33,285 bases of DNA, from NCBI GenBank assembly GCA_002484335.1, contig DLJQ01000011.1:1-33285 (forward strand), given 5' to 3'. Origin of the DNA: Flavobacteriales bacterium UBA7612 (lineage in GTDB: Bacteria > Bacteroidota > Bacteroidia > Flavobacteriales > Weeksellaceae). This document shows, piece after piece, positions 1 to 7,560 of the stretch. Position numbers and translations under genes: made by a program. Numbering within the stretch: position 1 is the stretch's first letter; every line of letters starts with the position of its first letter. The notes beneath the pieces were generated by a model. The model was not told where the DNA came from, searched no databases, and saw nothing but the letters and a program-made list of their open reading frames with translations.

Positions 1-192
1 ATCAAATTGATGATTACTTTTTCCGTCTGGACGTACTCCCGCATTACGATTTAAATCATAATAATCTTTTAAATCGTTTACATTTAAAATTTCATAAACC
101 GTTTTGCATCCTTGACAACAAAACTCCTTCTCATCGAACTCTATAACCTCTTCTTCAATTCGTTGACCGCAGTGAAAACAATTCTCCTTCAT
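1..192 (-). CDS. ccoI: Heavy-metal P-type ATPase, CcoI/FixI type (N-terminus only, runs off the window)
   Basis: The 64 codons read from the start at 192 are open to the window edge. They contain CFHCG near residues 5-9, then CCQGCKTVY near residues 29-37. This Cys-rich pattern is typical of the N-terminal metal-binding domain of CcoI/FixI P-type ATPases, which move copper for assembly of cbb3 cytochrome oxidase in the inner membrane. The catalytic part lies outside the window. The divergent neighbour is a Crp/Fnr-family regulator, a context often seen for cbb3 genes. The family call is fairly firm. The specific name rests on the N-terminus and context only; another copper-exporting P-type ATPase is the alternative. 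Confidence 0.75.
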   Translation of the reverse strand, partial: MKENCFHCGQRIEEEVIEFDEKEFCCQGCKTVYEILNVNDLKDYYDLNRNAGVRPDGKSNHQFD

Positions 193-211
193 AGTATTTT
201 GCAAAAATACT
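193..211. promoter_or_regulatory. Inverted repeat and candidate -7 box in the ccoI/Crp-Fnr divergent region
   Basis: AGTATTTT (193-200) and AAAATACT (204-211) form a perfect 8-bp inverted repeat with a 3-base spacer. Read on the minus strand, 209-202 gives TATTTTTG, which fits the Bacteroidota -7 consensus TAnnTTTG and lies only 10 bases before the ATPase start. It may be an operator, a promoter or both. No clear TTGAT-N4-ATCAA Fnr site was found. Confidence 0.4.
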
Positions 212-233
212 TTCCTTTTCGCAGAATTAACAC

Positions 234-241
234 TAACTTTG
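234..241 (+). promoter_or_regulatory. -7 promoter box for the Crp/Fnr regulator
   Basis: TAACTTTG matches the Bacteroidota -7 consensus TAnnTTTG and lies 28 bases before the ATG at 270, implying a short leader of roughly 20 bases. No convincing TTTG -33 element is seen at normal spacing. Confidence 0.55.
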
Positions 242-269
242 TATGAATTAAGTCATAAGTTATCAACAC

Positions 270-977
270 ATGTCAGAATTCAGTGAAAACGTAGCATCTA
301 TTAAAGCTATGTTTGAAACCCCAGAATCTTTTGGAGTCTTTAGTAAAGAAGAATTGTTAGAGTTTGAACAAGAGAAAAAGATTTTCAATTTTAAAAAAGG
401 TAATGAAATTATACAGGAAGGAAATACTCCTAAAGGTATTTATTGCGTAATAAAAGGTACTGCTAAACTTTTTAAAATTGGTTTTAATGGAAAAGAACAA
501 ATACTACGTTTCATTAATGAAGGAGATATTTTAGGTTACCGCTCTATATTAAGTCACGAAGTTTTTGGTGCTTCTGCTAATGCTATGAATAGTATGGAAG
601 TTTATTATATTCCAGAGAAATTTTTCTTGAAATTATTAGAGGTTAACCCTAAACTTGCATTCAATATTTTACAACGAATAGCAAAAGATTTAGGAGAATA
701 TACTCGTACAATTACTTATTTAGCTCAAAAAACAGTTCGAGAAAGATTAGCAGAAGTTTTACTACTTCTTGAAGGTAAATTGGGAACAGATAATGAAGGG
801 TTTATCAATATTTCTCTGACAAGAGAAGAAATGGCTAACCTAATTGGTACTGCAACAGAATCTGCGATCCGTTTAATTTCTGAATTTAAAACTGATCATT
901 TGATAGAGGTTGAAGGTCGAAAAATTAAAATATTAGATCATCATAAATTAACAAAATTAGGACATGTTATTTTATAA
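270..977 (+). CDS. Crp/Fnr-family transcriptional regulator
   Basis: A 235-residue protein with an N-terminal cyclic-nucleotide-binding-type beta-roll (about residues 20-135, with the GNEIIQEG...KGIYCVIKG pattern), a long dimer helix (about 135-165), and a C-terminal helix-turn-helix (about 180-215, LTREEMANLIGTATESAIR). This is the usual length and layout of a Crp/Fnr activator. It contains a single cysteine (C59), so it lacks the four-cysteine iron-sulfur cluster of classical Fnr and must sense its signal differently, if at all. It diverges from a cbb3-type copper ATPase, which suggests a role in respiratory or microaerobic control. That role is inferred from context. The ligand and DNA site are unknown. 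Confidence 0.9.
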   Translation: MSEFSENVASIKAMFETPESFGVFSKEELLEFEQEKKIFNFKKGNEIIQEGNTPKGIYCVIKGTAKLFKIGFNGKEQILRFINEGDILGYRSILSHEVFGASANAMNSMEVYYIPEKFFLKLLEVNPKLAFNILQRIAKDLGEYTRTITYLAQKTVRERLAEVLLLLEGKLGTDNEGFINISLTREEMANLIGTATESAIRLISEFKTDHLIEVEGRKIKILDHHKLTKLGHVIL

Positions 978-1020
978 TTTTTTATAAACTATAACAGTTT
1001 TCTTTACAATATTTCTAAAA

Positions 1021-1053
1021 AACTTCAATAGCTTAGCTATTGAAGTTTTTTAT
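1021..1053 (+). terminator. Strong hairpin with U-tract, just upstream of the HD-domain gene
   Basis: AACTTCAATAGC (1021-1032) and GCTATTGAAGTT (1036-1047) form a perfect 12-bp stem with a 3-base loop, followed by a T-run. It has the form of an intrinsic terminator for the Crp/Fnr gene, but it ends only about 12 bases before the next start codon. Confidence 0.85.
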
Positions 1054-1064
1054 TTTTAAGCAAC

Positions 1065-1667
1065 ATGAACGAAATTAAAATTCTTTCTCTTACGAAAGAT
1101 TATATTAGAAAAACATTCTTAGATGAAGGCACTGGACACGACTATTTTCATATTGAAAGAGTTGTTGTTAACGCAAAAAAAATTGTAGAAAAAGAAAAAG
1201 CAAATGCTTTTTTAGTTGAATTAGCAGCTTGGGTTCACGATGTAGGTGATTATAAATTACACGGAGGAATTGATAAATCAGAAGAATTAATTCGCGAATT
1301 TTTAACTTCCATAGAAGTTGACGAGAAAACAATTAATAAAGTAATAGAAATTGTATCTCAAGTTTCTTTTAGTAAAGGAAATATACCTACATCCATAGAA
1401 GCAGAAATTGTACAAGATGCTGATAGATTAGATGCTATTGGAGCTGTAGGAATCGCTCGCTGTTTTGCATACGGAGGAAGTACAGGAAGTGTTTTATATA
1501 ATCCTGAAAATAAAACAAAAAATTCTTCTAGCATACAACATTTTTATGATAAACTATTTACATTAAAAGATTTAATCAATACAAAAACAGCTAAAGTAAT
1601 TGCAGAAGAAAGACATCAATACATGGAAAATTTTATCCAAGAATTTTATAGAGAAGTTGAACCATAA
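1065..1667 (+). CDS. HD-domain phosphohydrolase (YedJ/YpgQ-like)
   Basis: This 200-residue soluble protein carries the HD-superfamily metal-binding residues: a histidine in HDYFHIERV (H29), the paired H58-D59 in AAWVHDVGDYK, and an aspartate in QDADRLDAIGA (about residues 117-126). These bind divalent metal and usually support phosphomonoester or nucleotide hydrolysis. The layout fits the YedJ/YpgQ-like branch of small HD hydrolases; the substrate is unknown. It starts about 12 bases after a terminator-like hairpin and is followed 9 bases later by an S41 peptidase gene, so the two are probably cotranscribed. No Shine-Dalgarno sequence is seen, as is usual in this phylum. Confidence 0.88.
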   Translation: MNEIKILSLTKDYIRKTFLDEGTGHDYFHIERVVVNAKKIVEKEKANAFLVELAAWVHDVGDYKLHGGIDKSEELIREFLTSIEVDEKTINKVIEIVSQVSFSKGNIPTSIEAEIVQDADRLDAIGAVGIARCFAYGGSTGSVLYNPENKTKNSSSIQHFYDKLFTLKDLINTKTAKVIAEERHQYMENFIQEFYREVEP

Positions 1668-1676
1668 TTTTTTTAG

Positions 1677-3236
1677 ATGATTAGATATTTATCATTTCTT
1701 TTATTCATTTTATTTTTAACCTATTCATGTTCATCTGTTAATAAACATAATAAACAGATGAACAATGAAATTTCTGTAAAAGAGATGAAAAAAGACATTG
1801 ATTATGTTCATAAAAAATTAAACAAATATCATCCGAAGTTAGATCTTTATCAATCTAAAAAAGAAACTGAATATAAAATTGATAGTCTAAAAAGATCAAT
1901 TCAAAAACCTTTAAAACCTAATGAATTTTTTGTAAAATTATTTCCCTTATTTTCTAGTTTAAAACACGGACATACTGATTTATATCCAATTTATAGACGA
2001 TTTAATAAAAAGGATTTAAAAAAATATAAGAACTCTAAATCTGCATTTTATAATTACAGCTTTTTTTATCAAAATGATTCTATTTACCTTATTAAGGATT
2101 ATGCAAAAGTAAACCCTATCAATGGAGGTTCTAAGCTCTTATATATAGATAGTGTTCCTGTGGATGAAATTATCAAAAAATATAAATCGAGTATTTATGG
2201 AGATGGTTATAATAAAACATTTTCTGATAATTATTTTAATCGAACTTTTTTAAATTTTATTACATTAGAACAAGGATTAAAAGATTCTGTTGAACTTTCT
2301 TTTTTAATGGGAAAGAATATTATTCGTAAAAAAACATACAGAGAATTTCCTAAAAAGAAAACCATAAAAATACAAGAAGACTCAATCAAAAAATTAACTC
2401 CAAAAAGCATACAAAGAGAAATTCGTATTAAACAAAAAAAATATGGTTTTAATAAATTAACAAAAACATATTCAAAAGAATTAAGTTTTCCTACAAATGA
2501 CAGTACAATTGCAGTTCTGAAAGTAAAAGATTTCCATAAAGGAAAAATTAAAAAATTATATAAAGAGGTTTTTACAGATATAAAAAATCATCATGTAAAA
2601 AATCTAATTTTGGATATTAGAAATAATGGAGGCGGATATATAAAAGATGCTCATTATCTATATTCATATTTAGTAGAAGATTCAAAAGTTTTTACTGGTC
2701 AAAAAATTGTTGCTAACAAAACATCTTTTGGAAAATCCATATACAATCTTCTACCTTTTCCTACATATCCTTTTCTATGGATTGGCGGAGGATATTCTTA
2801 TCTAAAAACAACCAAAAACAAGGATAATGAATATCAATTAAATCTATCTTTTTCATCAACAAAAATTGATCAAAATTTAGTCTATCATGGAAATTTATAT
2901 GTTATAATCAATGGTGGATCTTATTCGGCCTCAACATTATTAGCAACTAATCTTTATATCAAAAAAAGAGGATACTTTGTTGGAGAAGAAACTGGAGGAG
3001 ATTATAATGGAACAGTAGCTGGACTTATGCCTCAGTTTACTCTTCCGAATTCTAAATTAACTATGTCTATTGGAACCGTTTTTATTCCACCAATAGAACA
3101 GCGAATAGAAAAAGGACATGGAGTTTACCCTAATAAAGAAATAAAAGAAAATTTACACACAAAAATACAACATAAAGATCCTGAATTAGAATGGATTATT
3201 AAAAAAATTAAAACAAATAAAAAAAGAGATGATTAG
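1677..3236 (+). CDS. S41-family peptidase, predicted lipoprotein
   Basis: The 519-residue product begins with a hydrophobic signal ending in a lipobox-like LTYSC, so C18 is probably lipidated and the protein anchored outside the inner membrane. The C-terminal half has S41 (tail-specific/tricorn-type) features: LILDIRNNGGG near 313-323 and GGSYSAS near 413-419, with S417 the likely nucleophile. The following VGEETGGDYNG lacks the GKG lysine of classical CtpA/Prc enzymes, so this looks like the other S41 branch. The first ~270 residues are lysine-rich with no domain I recognise and no clear PDZ. Substrate is unknown. It lies 9 bases after the HD gene, and its stop codon sits inside the downstream terminator hairpin. 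Confidence 0.85.
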   Translation: MIRYLSFLLFILFLTYSCSSVNKHNKQMNNEISVKEMKKDIDYVHKKLNKYHPKLDLYQSKKETEYKIDSLKRSIQKPLKPNEFFVKLFPLFSSLKHGHTDLYPIYRRFNKKDLKKYKNSKSAFYNYSFFYQNDSIYLIKDYAKVNPINGGSKLLYIDSVPVDEIIKKYKSSIYGDGYNKTFSDNYFNRTFLNFITLEQGLKDSVELSFLMGKNIIRKKTYREFPKKKTIKIQEDSIKKLTPKSIQREIRIKQKKYGFNKLTKTYSKELSFPTNDSTIAVLKVKDFHKGKIKKLYKEVFTDIKNHHVKNLILDIRNNGGGYIKDAHYLYSYLVEDSKVFTGQKIVANKTSFGKSIYNLLPFPTYPFLWIGGGYSYLKTTKNKDNEYQLNLSFSSTKIDQNLVYHGNLYVIINGGSYSASTLLATNLYIKKRGYFVGEETGGDYNGTVAGLMPQFTLPNSKLTMSIGTVFIPPIEQRIEKGHGVYPNKEIKENLHTKIQHKDPELEWIIKKIKTNKKRDD

Positions 3237-3252
3237 AAACCATCTCTTTTTT
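3222..3252. terminator. Bidirectional terminator between the S41 peptidase and rpe
   Basis: AAAAGAGATG (3222-3231) and CATCTCTTTT (3241-3250) form a 10-bp stem with a 9-base loop, flanked by A-runs and T-runs. It can serve both convergent genes, and the S41 stop codon (3234-3236) is in the loop. Confidence 0.8.
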
Positions 3253-3278
3253 CTATTTTGTTATTTAACTTATATAAA

Positions 3279-3926
3279 TTAAGCTTTTGTAAGTTCTTCA
3301 ATATAATTAGTTGGATTTTCTGCATTAAAAACTGCCGAACCTGCAACAAGAGCATCAGCACCTGCTTCAACTAATTTCGATGCATTTTGTACTCCTACAC
3401 CTCCATCAATTTCTATAATAACATTTGCACCAGCATCTGTAATCATTTTCTTTAATTTAGAAACTTTATTATATGTATTTTCTATAAATTTTTGACCTCC
3501 AAAACCTGGATTTACACTCATAATAAGAACTAAATCAAGATCGTTAATAACATCTTCCAAAACAGAAACAGGAGTATGTGGATTAAGTGCAACACCAGCT
3601 TTCATTCCTTCTGCTTTTATAACTTGAATAGTTCTGTGTAAGTGAGTACAAGCCTCATAATGTACAGTTAATATATCTGCTCCTGCATTTTTAAATGCTG
3701 AAATATAGCGATCAGGATCAACAATCATTAAGTGAACATCAAGAACTTTATCTGTTAAAGAATCTATTTTCTTAATAATATCCATTCCATAGGAAATATT
3801 AGGAACAAAAACTCCATCCATAACATCTAAATGAAACCATTCTGCTTTTGAATTATTTACCATTTCGATATCTTTTGCTAAATTTCCGAAATCTGCTGCT
3901 AGGATTGACGGTGCTACAATTGGCAT
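3279..3926 (-). CDS. rpe: Ribulose-phosphate 3-epimerase
   Basis: Cytosolic TIM-barrel enzyme interconverting ribulose 5-phosphate and xylulose 5-phosphate in the pentose phosphate pathway. The 215-residue protein shows the family motifs in order: APSILAADFGNL at the start, HLDVMDGVFVPN, DVHLMI, MSVNPGFGGQKF, EIDGGV and AGSAVF. The reading frame is open further upstream to 3998, but those 24 extra residues do not belong to the family and run into the upstream terminator hairpin, so I choose the ATG at 3926. A near-consensus -7 box (TATCTTCG, 3968-3961) lies about 35 bases upstream. Confidence 0.97.
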   Translation of the reverse strand: MPIVAPSILAADFGNLAKDIEMVNNSKAEWFHLDVMDGVFVPNISYGMDIIKKIDSLTDKVLDVHLMIVDPDRYISAFKNAGADILTVHYEACTHLHRTIQVIKAEGMKAGVALNPHTPVSVLEDVINDLDLVLIMSVNPGFGGQKFIENTYNKVSKLKKMITDAGANVIIEIDGGVGVQNASKLVEAGADALVAGSAVFNAENPTNYIEELTKA

Positions 3927-3976
3927 AATTTTATTTTTTGTTTGTTTGTAAATTGTTCTGCGAAGATAATGAAATA

Positions 3977-4007
3977 AAAAAATCGTCGAAAAATTCAACG
4001 ATTTTTT
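3977..4007 (-). terminator. Terminator of the outer-membrane barrel gene
   Basis: AAAAAATCGT (3977-3986) and ACGATTTTTT (3998-4007) form a 10-bp stem with an 11-base loop. Read on the minus strand, it follows the barrel gene stop (4013) by six bases and runs into T-rich sequence before rpe. Confidence 0.7.
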
Positions 4008-4012
4008 ATTTT

Positions 4013-4595
4013 TTAAAAATTATACCCAACTTTGAAACCTAAATCCAAAGATATACTTGTTGTAGTTTCTTTTCTTGAACTCCATTCATAATCACCTATA
4101 TAATAATTGTATTTATCTTGGTAAAAACTTAGGCCCAAACCTGTGTAAAACTCATAAAAAAACTTTTTAGCGAACATACGTTTCAATCCATAATTTATAG
4201 TAACACTTCCTTGAGGATCTACATAAGTATTATCACTAGAAACTGTTAATAAATCTGGTATATAATTCATTTTTAAAGCAATGTAGTTTCCTGAATTATT
4301 TTTTGTATTTCTATTTTTTGATATTCTTCTATTAAAATTATAGTAATATCTACCTTGTAAATTAAGACTTGTAGTAAATATAAAATTGAAATCACTTTCT
4401 CCATACCAATCATTTGTGTAAGAAAATCCTCCTAAATAATCTATTCCTGCTACTGCAGTAAAATTATCTGAAATTCTTTTTTCGTATTCAACTCCTATTC
4501 CAATAAAACTTACATTTATATTAAATAAATCAGTTGCCTTTTCTTGACCAAATAAAAAAGTTGAAAAGAAAAAAAGATAATATTATTCTTTTCAT
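4013..4595 (-). pseudogene. Small outer-membrane beta-barrel protein, broken by a +1 frameshift in a homopolymer
   Basis: Two frames must be joined to read this gene. From the ATG at 4595 the first frame encodes MKRIILSFFLF and stops by about codon 22. The second frame is open from about 4584 to the stop at 4013. It encodes SFIGIGVEYEKRISDNF near the start, then FYTGLGLSFYQDK and LDLGFKVGYNF at the end, with the alternating aromatic strands and C-terminal phenylalanine of a barrel. The run of seven A's at 4569-4575 (T's on the coding strand) is the natural break point. Removing one base gives a clean signal peptide, MKRIILSFFFSTFLFGQEKA, fused to the barrel, for about 193 residues. A -7 box and terminator flank it. 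It may be a pseudogene, a phase-variable gene or a sequencing error. Confidence 0.75.
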
Positions 4596-4612
4596 TTTGT
4601 GTTAATTAATAA

Positions 4613-4620
4613 CAAATATA
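4613..4620 (-). promoter_or_regulatory. -7 promoter box for the outer-membrane barrel gene
   Basis: Minus-strand TATATTTG fits TAnnTTTG and lies 17 bases before the ATG at 4595. Its presence suggests the broken gene is, or recently was, transcribed. Confidence 0.45.
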
Positions 4621-4630
4621 AAGATTTGAA

Positions 4631-5017
4631 TCAATTTAACAACATTTTATAATCGGTAAAATTATAAGGTTCTTCTTCTTTGATTTCCTCATTAATTGTA
4701 AAATGAATAGAATCTTTTGATAGAAATAAATAAGTGTAATGATCTGCTTTTTCATCTGATTCTCTATATTCAAAATAATCATTATCTCTAACTCCCCAGA
4801 AACCATTATCTTGTGAATAAGTTACACTATCATCGCTATGAATTGTTTTAAAAGAAACAGTAAATGTTCCATCCATTTTACGGTTAACAACCCAACTATT
4901 AGTTTCTCCTTTAAAGAATTTTCCATGATCTGTTCCTGACCAAATTCCAGAAAAACGTTTATCTATATCGATAGATTTTATAAAACTTATTATTTTTTGA
5001 CTTTCGTTGTCACTCAT
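4631..5017 (-). CDS. Hypothetical protein, 128 residues, probably cytosolic
   Basis: I do not recognise this family. The protein has no signal peptide or membrane segment. After a short N-terminal helix it is rich in alternating aromatic and charged residues (FSGIWSGTD, TFTVSFKTI, NGFWGVRDNDYFEYRES, SIHFTINEE), suggesting an all-beta, lipocalin- or TIM-barrel-unrelated sheet fold. Acidic residues dominate. The stop codon is TGA. A -7 box lies at 5070-5063, so it is probably transcribed alone, divergently from the response-regulator gene at 5161. The open frame with coherent composition and its own promoter supports a real gene. The function is not inferable. Confidence 0.7.
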   Translation of the reverse strand: MSDNESQKIISFIKSIDIDKRFSGIWSGTDHGKFFKGETNSWVVNRKMDGTFTVSFKTIHSDDSVTYSQDNGFWGVRDNDYFEYRESDEKADHYTYLFLSKDSIHFTINEEIKEEEPYNFTDYKMLLN

Positions 5018-5062
5018 TACATTTCATTGATTAATTTAGCCTATTAGCTAGAATAAAGTTTA

Positions 5063-5070
5063 CAAAGATA
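5063..5070 (-). promoter_or_regulatory. -7 promoter box for the 128-residue hypothetical gene
   Basis: Minus-strand TATCTTTG fits TAnnTTTG, about 46 bases before the ATG at 5017. No -33 element is evident. Confidence 0.45.
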
Positions 5071-5160
5071 TTTAATTCTATAAAAATGAGAATAATGTTT
5101 TGTAACTTCAACAAAGCTAATTTTTTGTATCAATAAAAAAATCATTAATCACTAAAAATA

Positions 5161-5841
5161 ATGCACTTATTAATTGTAGAAGATAATCAACGAATGGCAG
5201 AACTAATACAAAGAGGATTAGAAGATGTTGGTTTTACAACAACAATTGTATATGATGGCGAAATAGCCCTAAAATTAGCCATAAGAAATACGTATGATTT
5301 GATTATTTCTGATATAATTTTACCTAAATTAAACGGTTTAGACTTTTGTAAAGAAATAAAAAATAAAAAACCTGATTTACCTATCATTATGTTAACTGCA
5401 TTAGGAACAACTGATGATAAAGTTGAAGGTTTTGATTCTGGTGCTGATGATTATATGGTAAAACCTTTTGAGATGAGAGAACTTGTAGCAAGAATAAAAG
5501 CTTTATCTAAAAGAAATTTTAATAAAACTATTAATCATATTCTGAAATATAGTGATTTAGAAATCAATCTACATACTAAAATTGTTACGCGAGAAAATAA
5601 AGAAATAGAACTTACTCCAAAAGAATTTCGCTTATTACAATTTATGATAGAGAATAATGAACGCGTATTATCAAGGAGTGAAATTGCAGAAAAAGTTTGG
5701 GATACTCATTTTGATACAGGTACAAATTTTATTGATGTATATATTAATTATTTAAGAAATAAGATTGACAAAAATTTCAATCAAAAATTAATTCATACTA
5801 AAACAGGACAAGGTTTTATATTAAAAAAGAATGAAAATTAG
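5161..5841 (+). CDS. OmpR/CusR-type DNA-binding response regulator
   Basis: The 226-residue protein has an N-terminal receiver domain (about 1-115) with acidic pocket E7/D8, phospho-acceptor D51, T79 and K101. A C-terminal winged-helix domain follows (about 130-225; ELTPKEFRLLQFM...SRSEIAEKVWD...VYINYLRNKID...GQGFIL). It is a transcription factor activated by the kinase encoded next, with which it overlaps by 11 bases, so translation is probably coupled. The next downstream transcription unit is a heavy-metal RND pump, and CusR/CzcR-type regulators are commonly encoded beside such pumps. Control of that pump is therefore the likely role, by inference. Confidence 0.95.
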   Translation: MHLLIVEDNQRMAELIQRGLEDVGFTTTIVYDGEIALKLAIRNTYDLIISDIILPKLNGLDFCKEIKNKKPDLPIIMLTALGTTDDKVEGFDSGADDYMVKPFEMRELVARIKALSKRNFNKTINHILKYSDLEINLHTKIVTRENKEIELTPKEFRLLQFMIENNERVLSRSEIAEKVWDTHFDTGTNFIDVYINYLRNKIDKNFNQKLIHTKTGQGFILKKNEN

Positions 5842-7189
5842 ACTTAGATTAACTATACTATTCACTTTTCTAGCTGCAACAATTTTATTTTTATTTGCTT
5901 TTATCATTTATAATTCGGCAAAAAAAGATAGAGAAAAAGAATTTTTTATTGTACTAAAAAAAGAAGCAATCACAAAGGCTAATTTATTTTTAAAAGGTAA
6001 AGTTAATGCAGAAGTTTTACATAATATTTATTCCAATAATAGAGAAACATTAAACGAAGTTGAAGTTGCTATTTATAACAATCATCAACAGTTAGTTTAT
6101 CATGATGCTTTAGAAATTGATTTTGTAAAAGAAACTGATCAACTACTTAAAAAAATTGAAAAAAAAGGATACCTATCATTTTATCAAACAAAATGGCAGG
6201 TTGTTGGTTTAAGATATTATTATAACAATAATATTTATGTTATAACTGCTGCTGCATTAGATGAATACGGATATAATAAACTAAGTAACCTACTTACAAG
6301 TATTATTATCATCTATTTTTTATCTCTTTTACTTATAATAATTGCTGCATTTTTCTTTACAAACAAAGCTATAAATCCTATAAAAAAAATAACAAACAGA
6401 GCAAAGGAAATATCTGCCTTTAACTTAGATCTAAGAATAGAAATTGAATCTAAAGGTGATGAATTAGCTGAACTATCAACAACTATTAACCAAATGTTAG
6501 ATAGGCTAGAGAATTCTTTTGATGCTCAAAAAAATTTCGTATCCAATATAGCACATGAATTAAGAACTCCCTTAGCTACAATTATTACCGAATTAGAATA
6601 TTCCTTAAATAAAAGTAGAACAAATGAAGAGTATCAAAAAATAATTCGAAATGCACTAAATGACACAAAGCAAATTGTTCGTTTATCAAACAGTTTACTT
6701 GATTTAGCAAAAGCAAGTTATGATCCTTCTGAAATTAATTTTAAATTAATAAGAATTGATGAGCTCCTCATGGAAGCTATTTCATTTGTACAGAATAGTA
6801 ACAATCGTTATAAAATTGAATTAAATTACATTCAATTACCTGAAAATGGAAATGAGATGATTATAACTGGTAATGAGTATTTATTAAAAGTTGCATTTGT
6901 TAATCTTATTGAAAATGCATGCAAATATTCTCACAACAAAACATGCTATATCAAAATAAATTTTAATGACAGAGAAATAGAATTAGATTTTATAAATTTA
7001 GGAAATAAAATATCAAGAGAAGATTTAAAATCTTTATTCAATCCTTTTTTTAGAGGGCAAAATAAATCCAATATTATTGGTCATGGTATTGGATTATATT
7101 TAACAAAAAAAATAACTGATCTTCATAATGCTAAAATAAAAGCTAAATCTGATAATAAAACTATTTTTACAATTATTCTAAGCAAATAA
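5831..7189 (+). CDS. Sensor histidine kinase, CusS-like layout
   Basis: An inner-membrane protein of 452 residues. TM1 is at about 7-28, followed by a ~125-residue periplasmic sensor region (29-153), TM2 (154-177), HAMP (178-230), a HisKA domain with phospho-acceptor H242 (NIAHELRTPL), and an ATPase domain with an N box (NLIENACKYS) and a G2 box (GHGIGLYLTKKI). The G1 position reads NLGNKIS rather than canonical DxGxGI. I have seen this kind of variant in Bacteroidota kinases, but it is worth noting. The periplasmic domain shows no obvious His or Met metal cluster. It is translationally coupled to the regulator upstream and ends at a strong terminator. Confidence 0.94.
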   Translation: MKIRLRLTILFTFLAATILFLFAFIIYNSAKKDREKEFFIVLKKEAITKANLFLKGKVNAEVLHNIYSNNRETLNEVEVAIYNNHQQLVYHDALEIDFVKETDQLLKKIEKKGYLSFYQTKWQVVGLRYYYNNNIYVITAAALDEYGYNKLSNLLTSIIIIYFLSLLLIIIAAFFFTNKAINPIKKITNRAKEISAFNLDLRIEIESKGDELAELSTTINQMLDRLENSFDAQKNFVSNIAHELRTPLATIITELEYSLNKSRTNEEYQKIIRNALNDTKQIVRLSNSLLDLAKASYDPSEINFKLIRIDELLMEAISFVQNSNNRYKIELNYIQLPENGNEMIITGNEYLLKVAFVNLIENACKYSHNKTCYIKINFNDREIELDFINLGNKISREDLKSLFNPFFRGQNKSNIIGHGIGLYLTKKITDLHNAKIKAKSDNKTIFTIILSK

Positions 7190-7201
7190 ATATATAAAAC
7201 T

Positions 7202-7242
7202 AAATAAGCTTTACTTAAAGATAAGTAAAGCTTATTTTTTTC
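7202..7242 (+). terminator. Terminator of the two-component operon
   Basis: A perfect 15-bp stem (7202-7216 with 7223-7237) and 6-base loop, followed by a T-run, begins 12 bases after the kinase stop. It separates the regulators from the efflux genes. Confidence 0.9.
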
Positions 7243-7301
7243 TAATAATTTTCTAATATTATTCTAAAAGGTTTCTAACAAGGAAATAATTCTGCAAATC
7301 T

Positions 7302-7309
7302 TAGTTTTG
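7302..7309 (+). promoter_or_regulatory. Candidate -7 box for the efflux operon
   Basis: TAGTTTTG followed by CA fits TAnnTTTG. It lies about 370 bases before the adaptor start, so it could drive the operon with a long leader or a short RNA. Confidence 0.35.
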
Positions 7310-7428
7310 CAACATAATTAAAATCTGGATGGAATCAGTCTCCCAATCAAAAAAACAAGTAAGCTAAACTAAATTCATTTATAAATTTTTTAAGTGATTG
7401 TTTTTGACTTACACTAAAAAATAAAAAA

Positions 7429-7560
7429 ATGAATTCATTAAACTTTACAATACAATCCTTATTTGTTTTACTAAAAAACCTATATCATAAACAACTAATC
7501 GATTACCAAGTAATTAATTTTAATAATACCACAAACTATTCTTTTTTACATTTTTATTAA
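7429..7560 (+). CDS. Marginal small open reading frame (43 residues) in the efflux leader
   Basis: ATG to TAA encodes a product starting MNSLNFTIQSLFVLLKNLYH. It has a weakly hydrophobic stretch at about 9-19 and no recognised motif. Composition is rich in L, N, Y and F, as chance frames in AT-rich DNA tend to be. It is listed because it lies between a plausible promoter and the metal-pump genes, where leader peptides occur. It may well be chance. Confidence 0.15.
   Translation: MNSLNFTIQSLFVLLKNLYHKQLIDYQVINFNNTTNYSFLHFY

Noticed and set aside
3927..3998. Upstream extension of rpe
   Set aside because: The added 24 residues are not part of the family and overlap the terminator hairpin of the preceding gene. 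The conserved protein starts at 3926.
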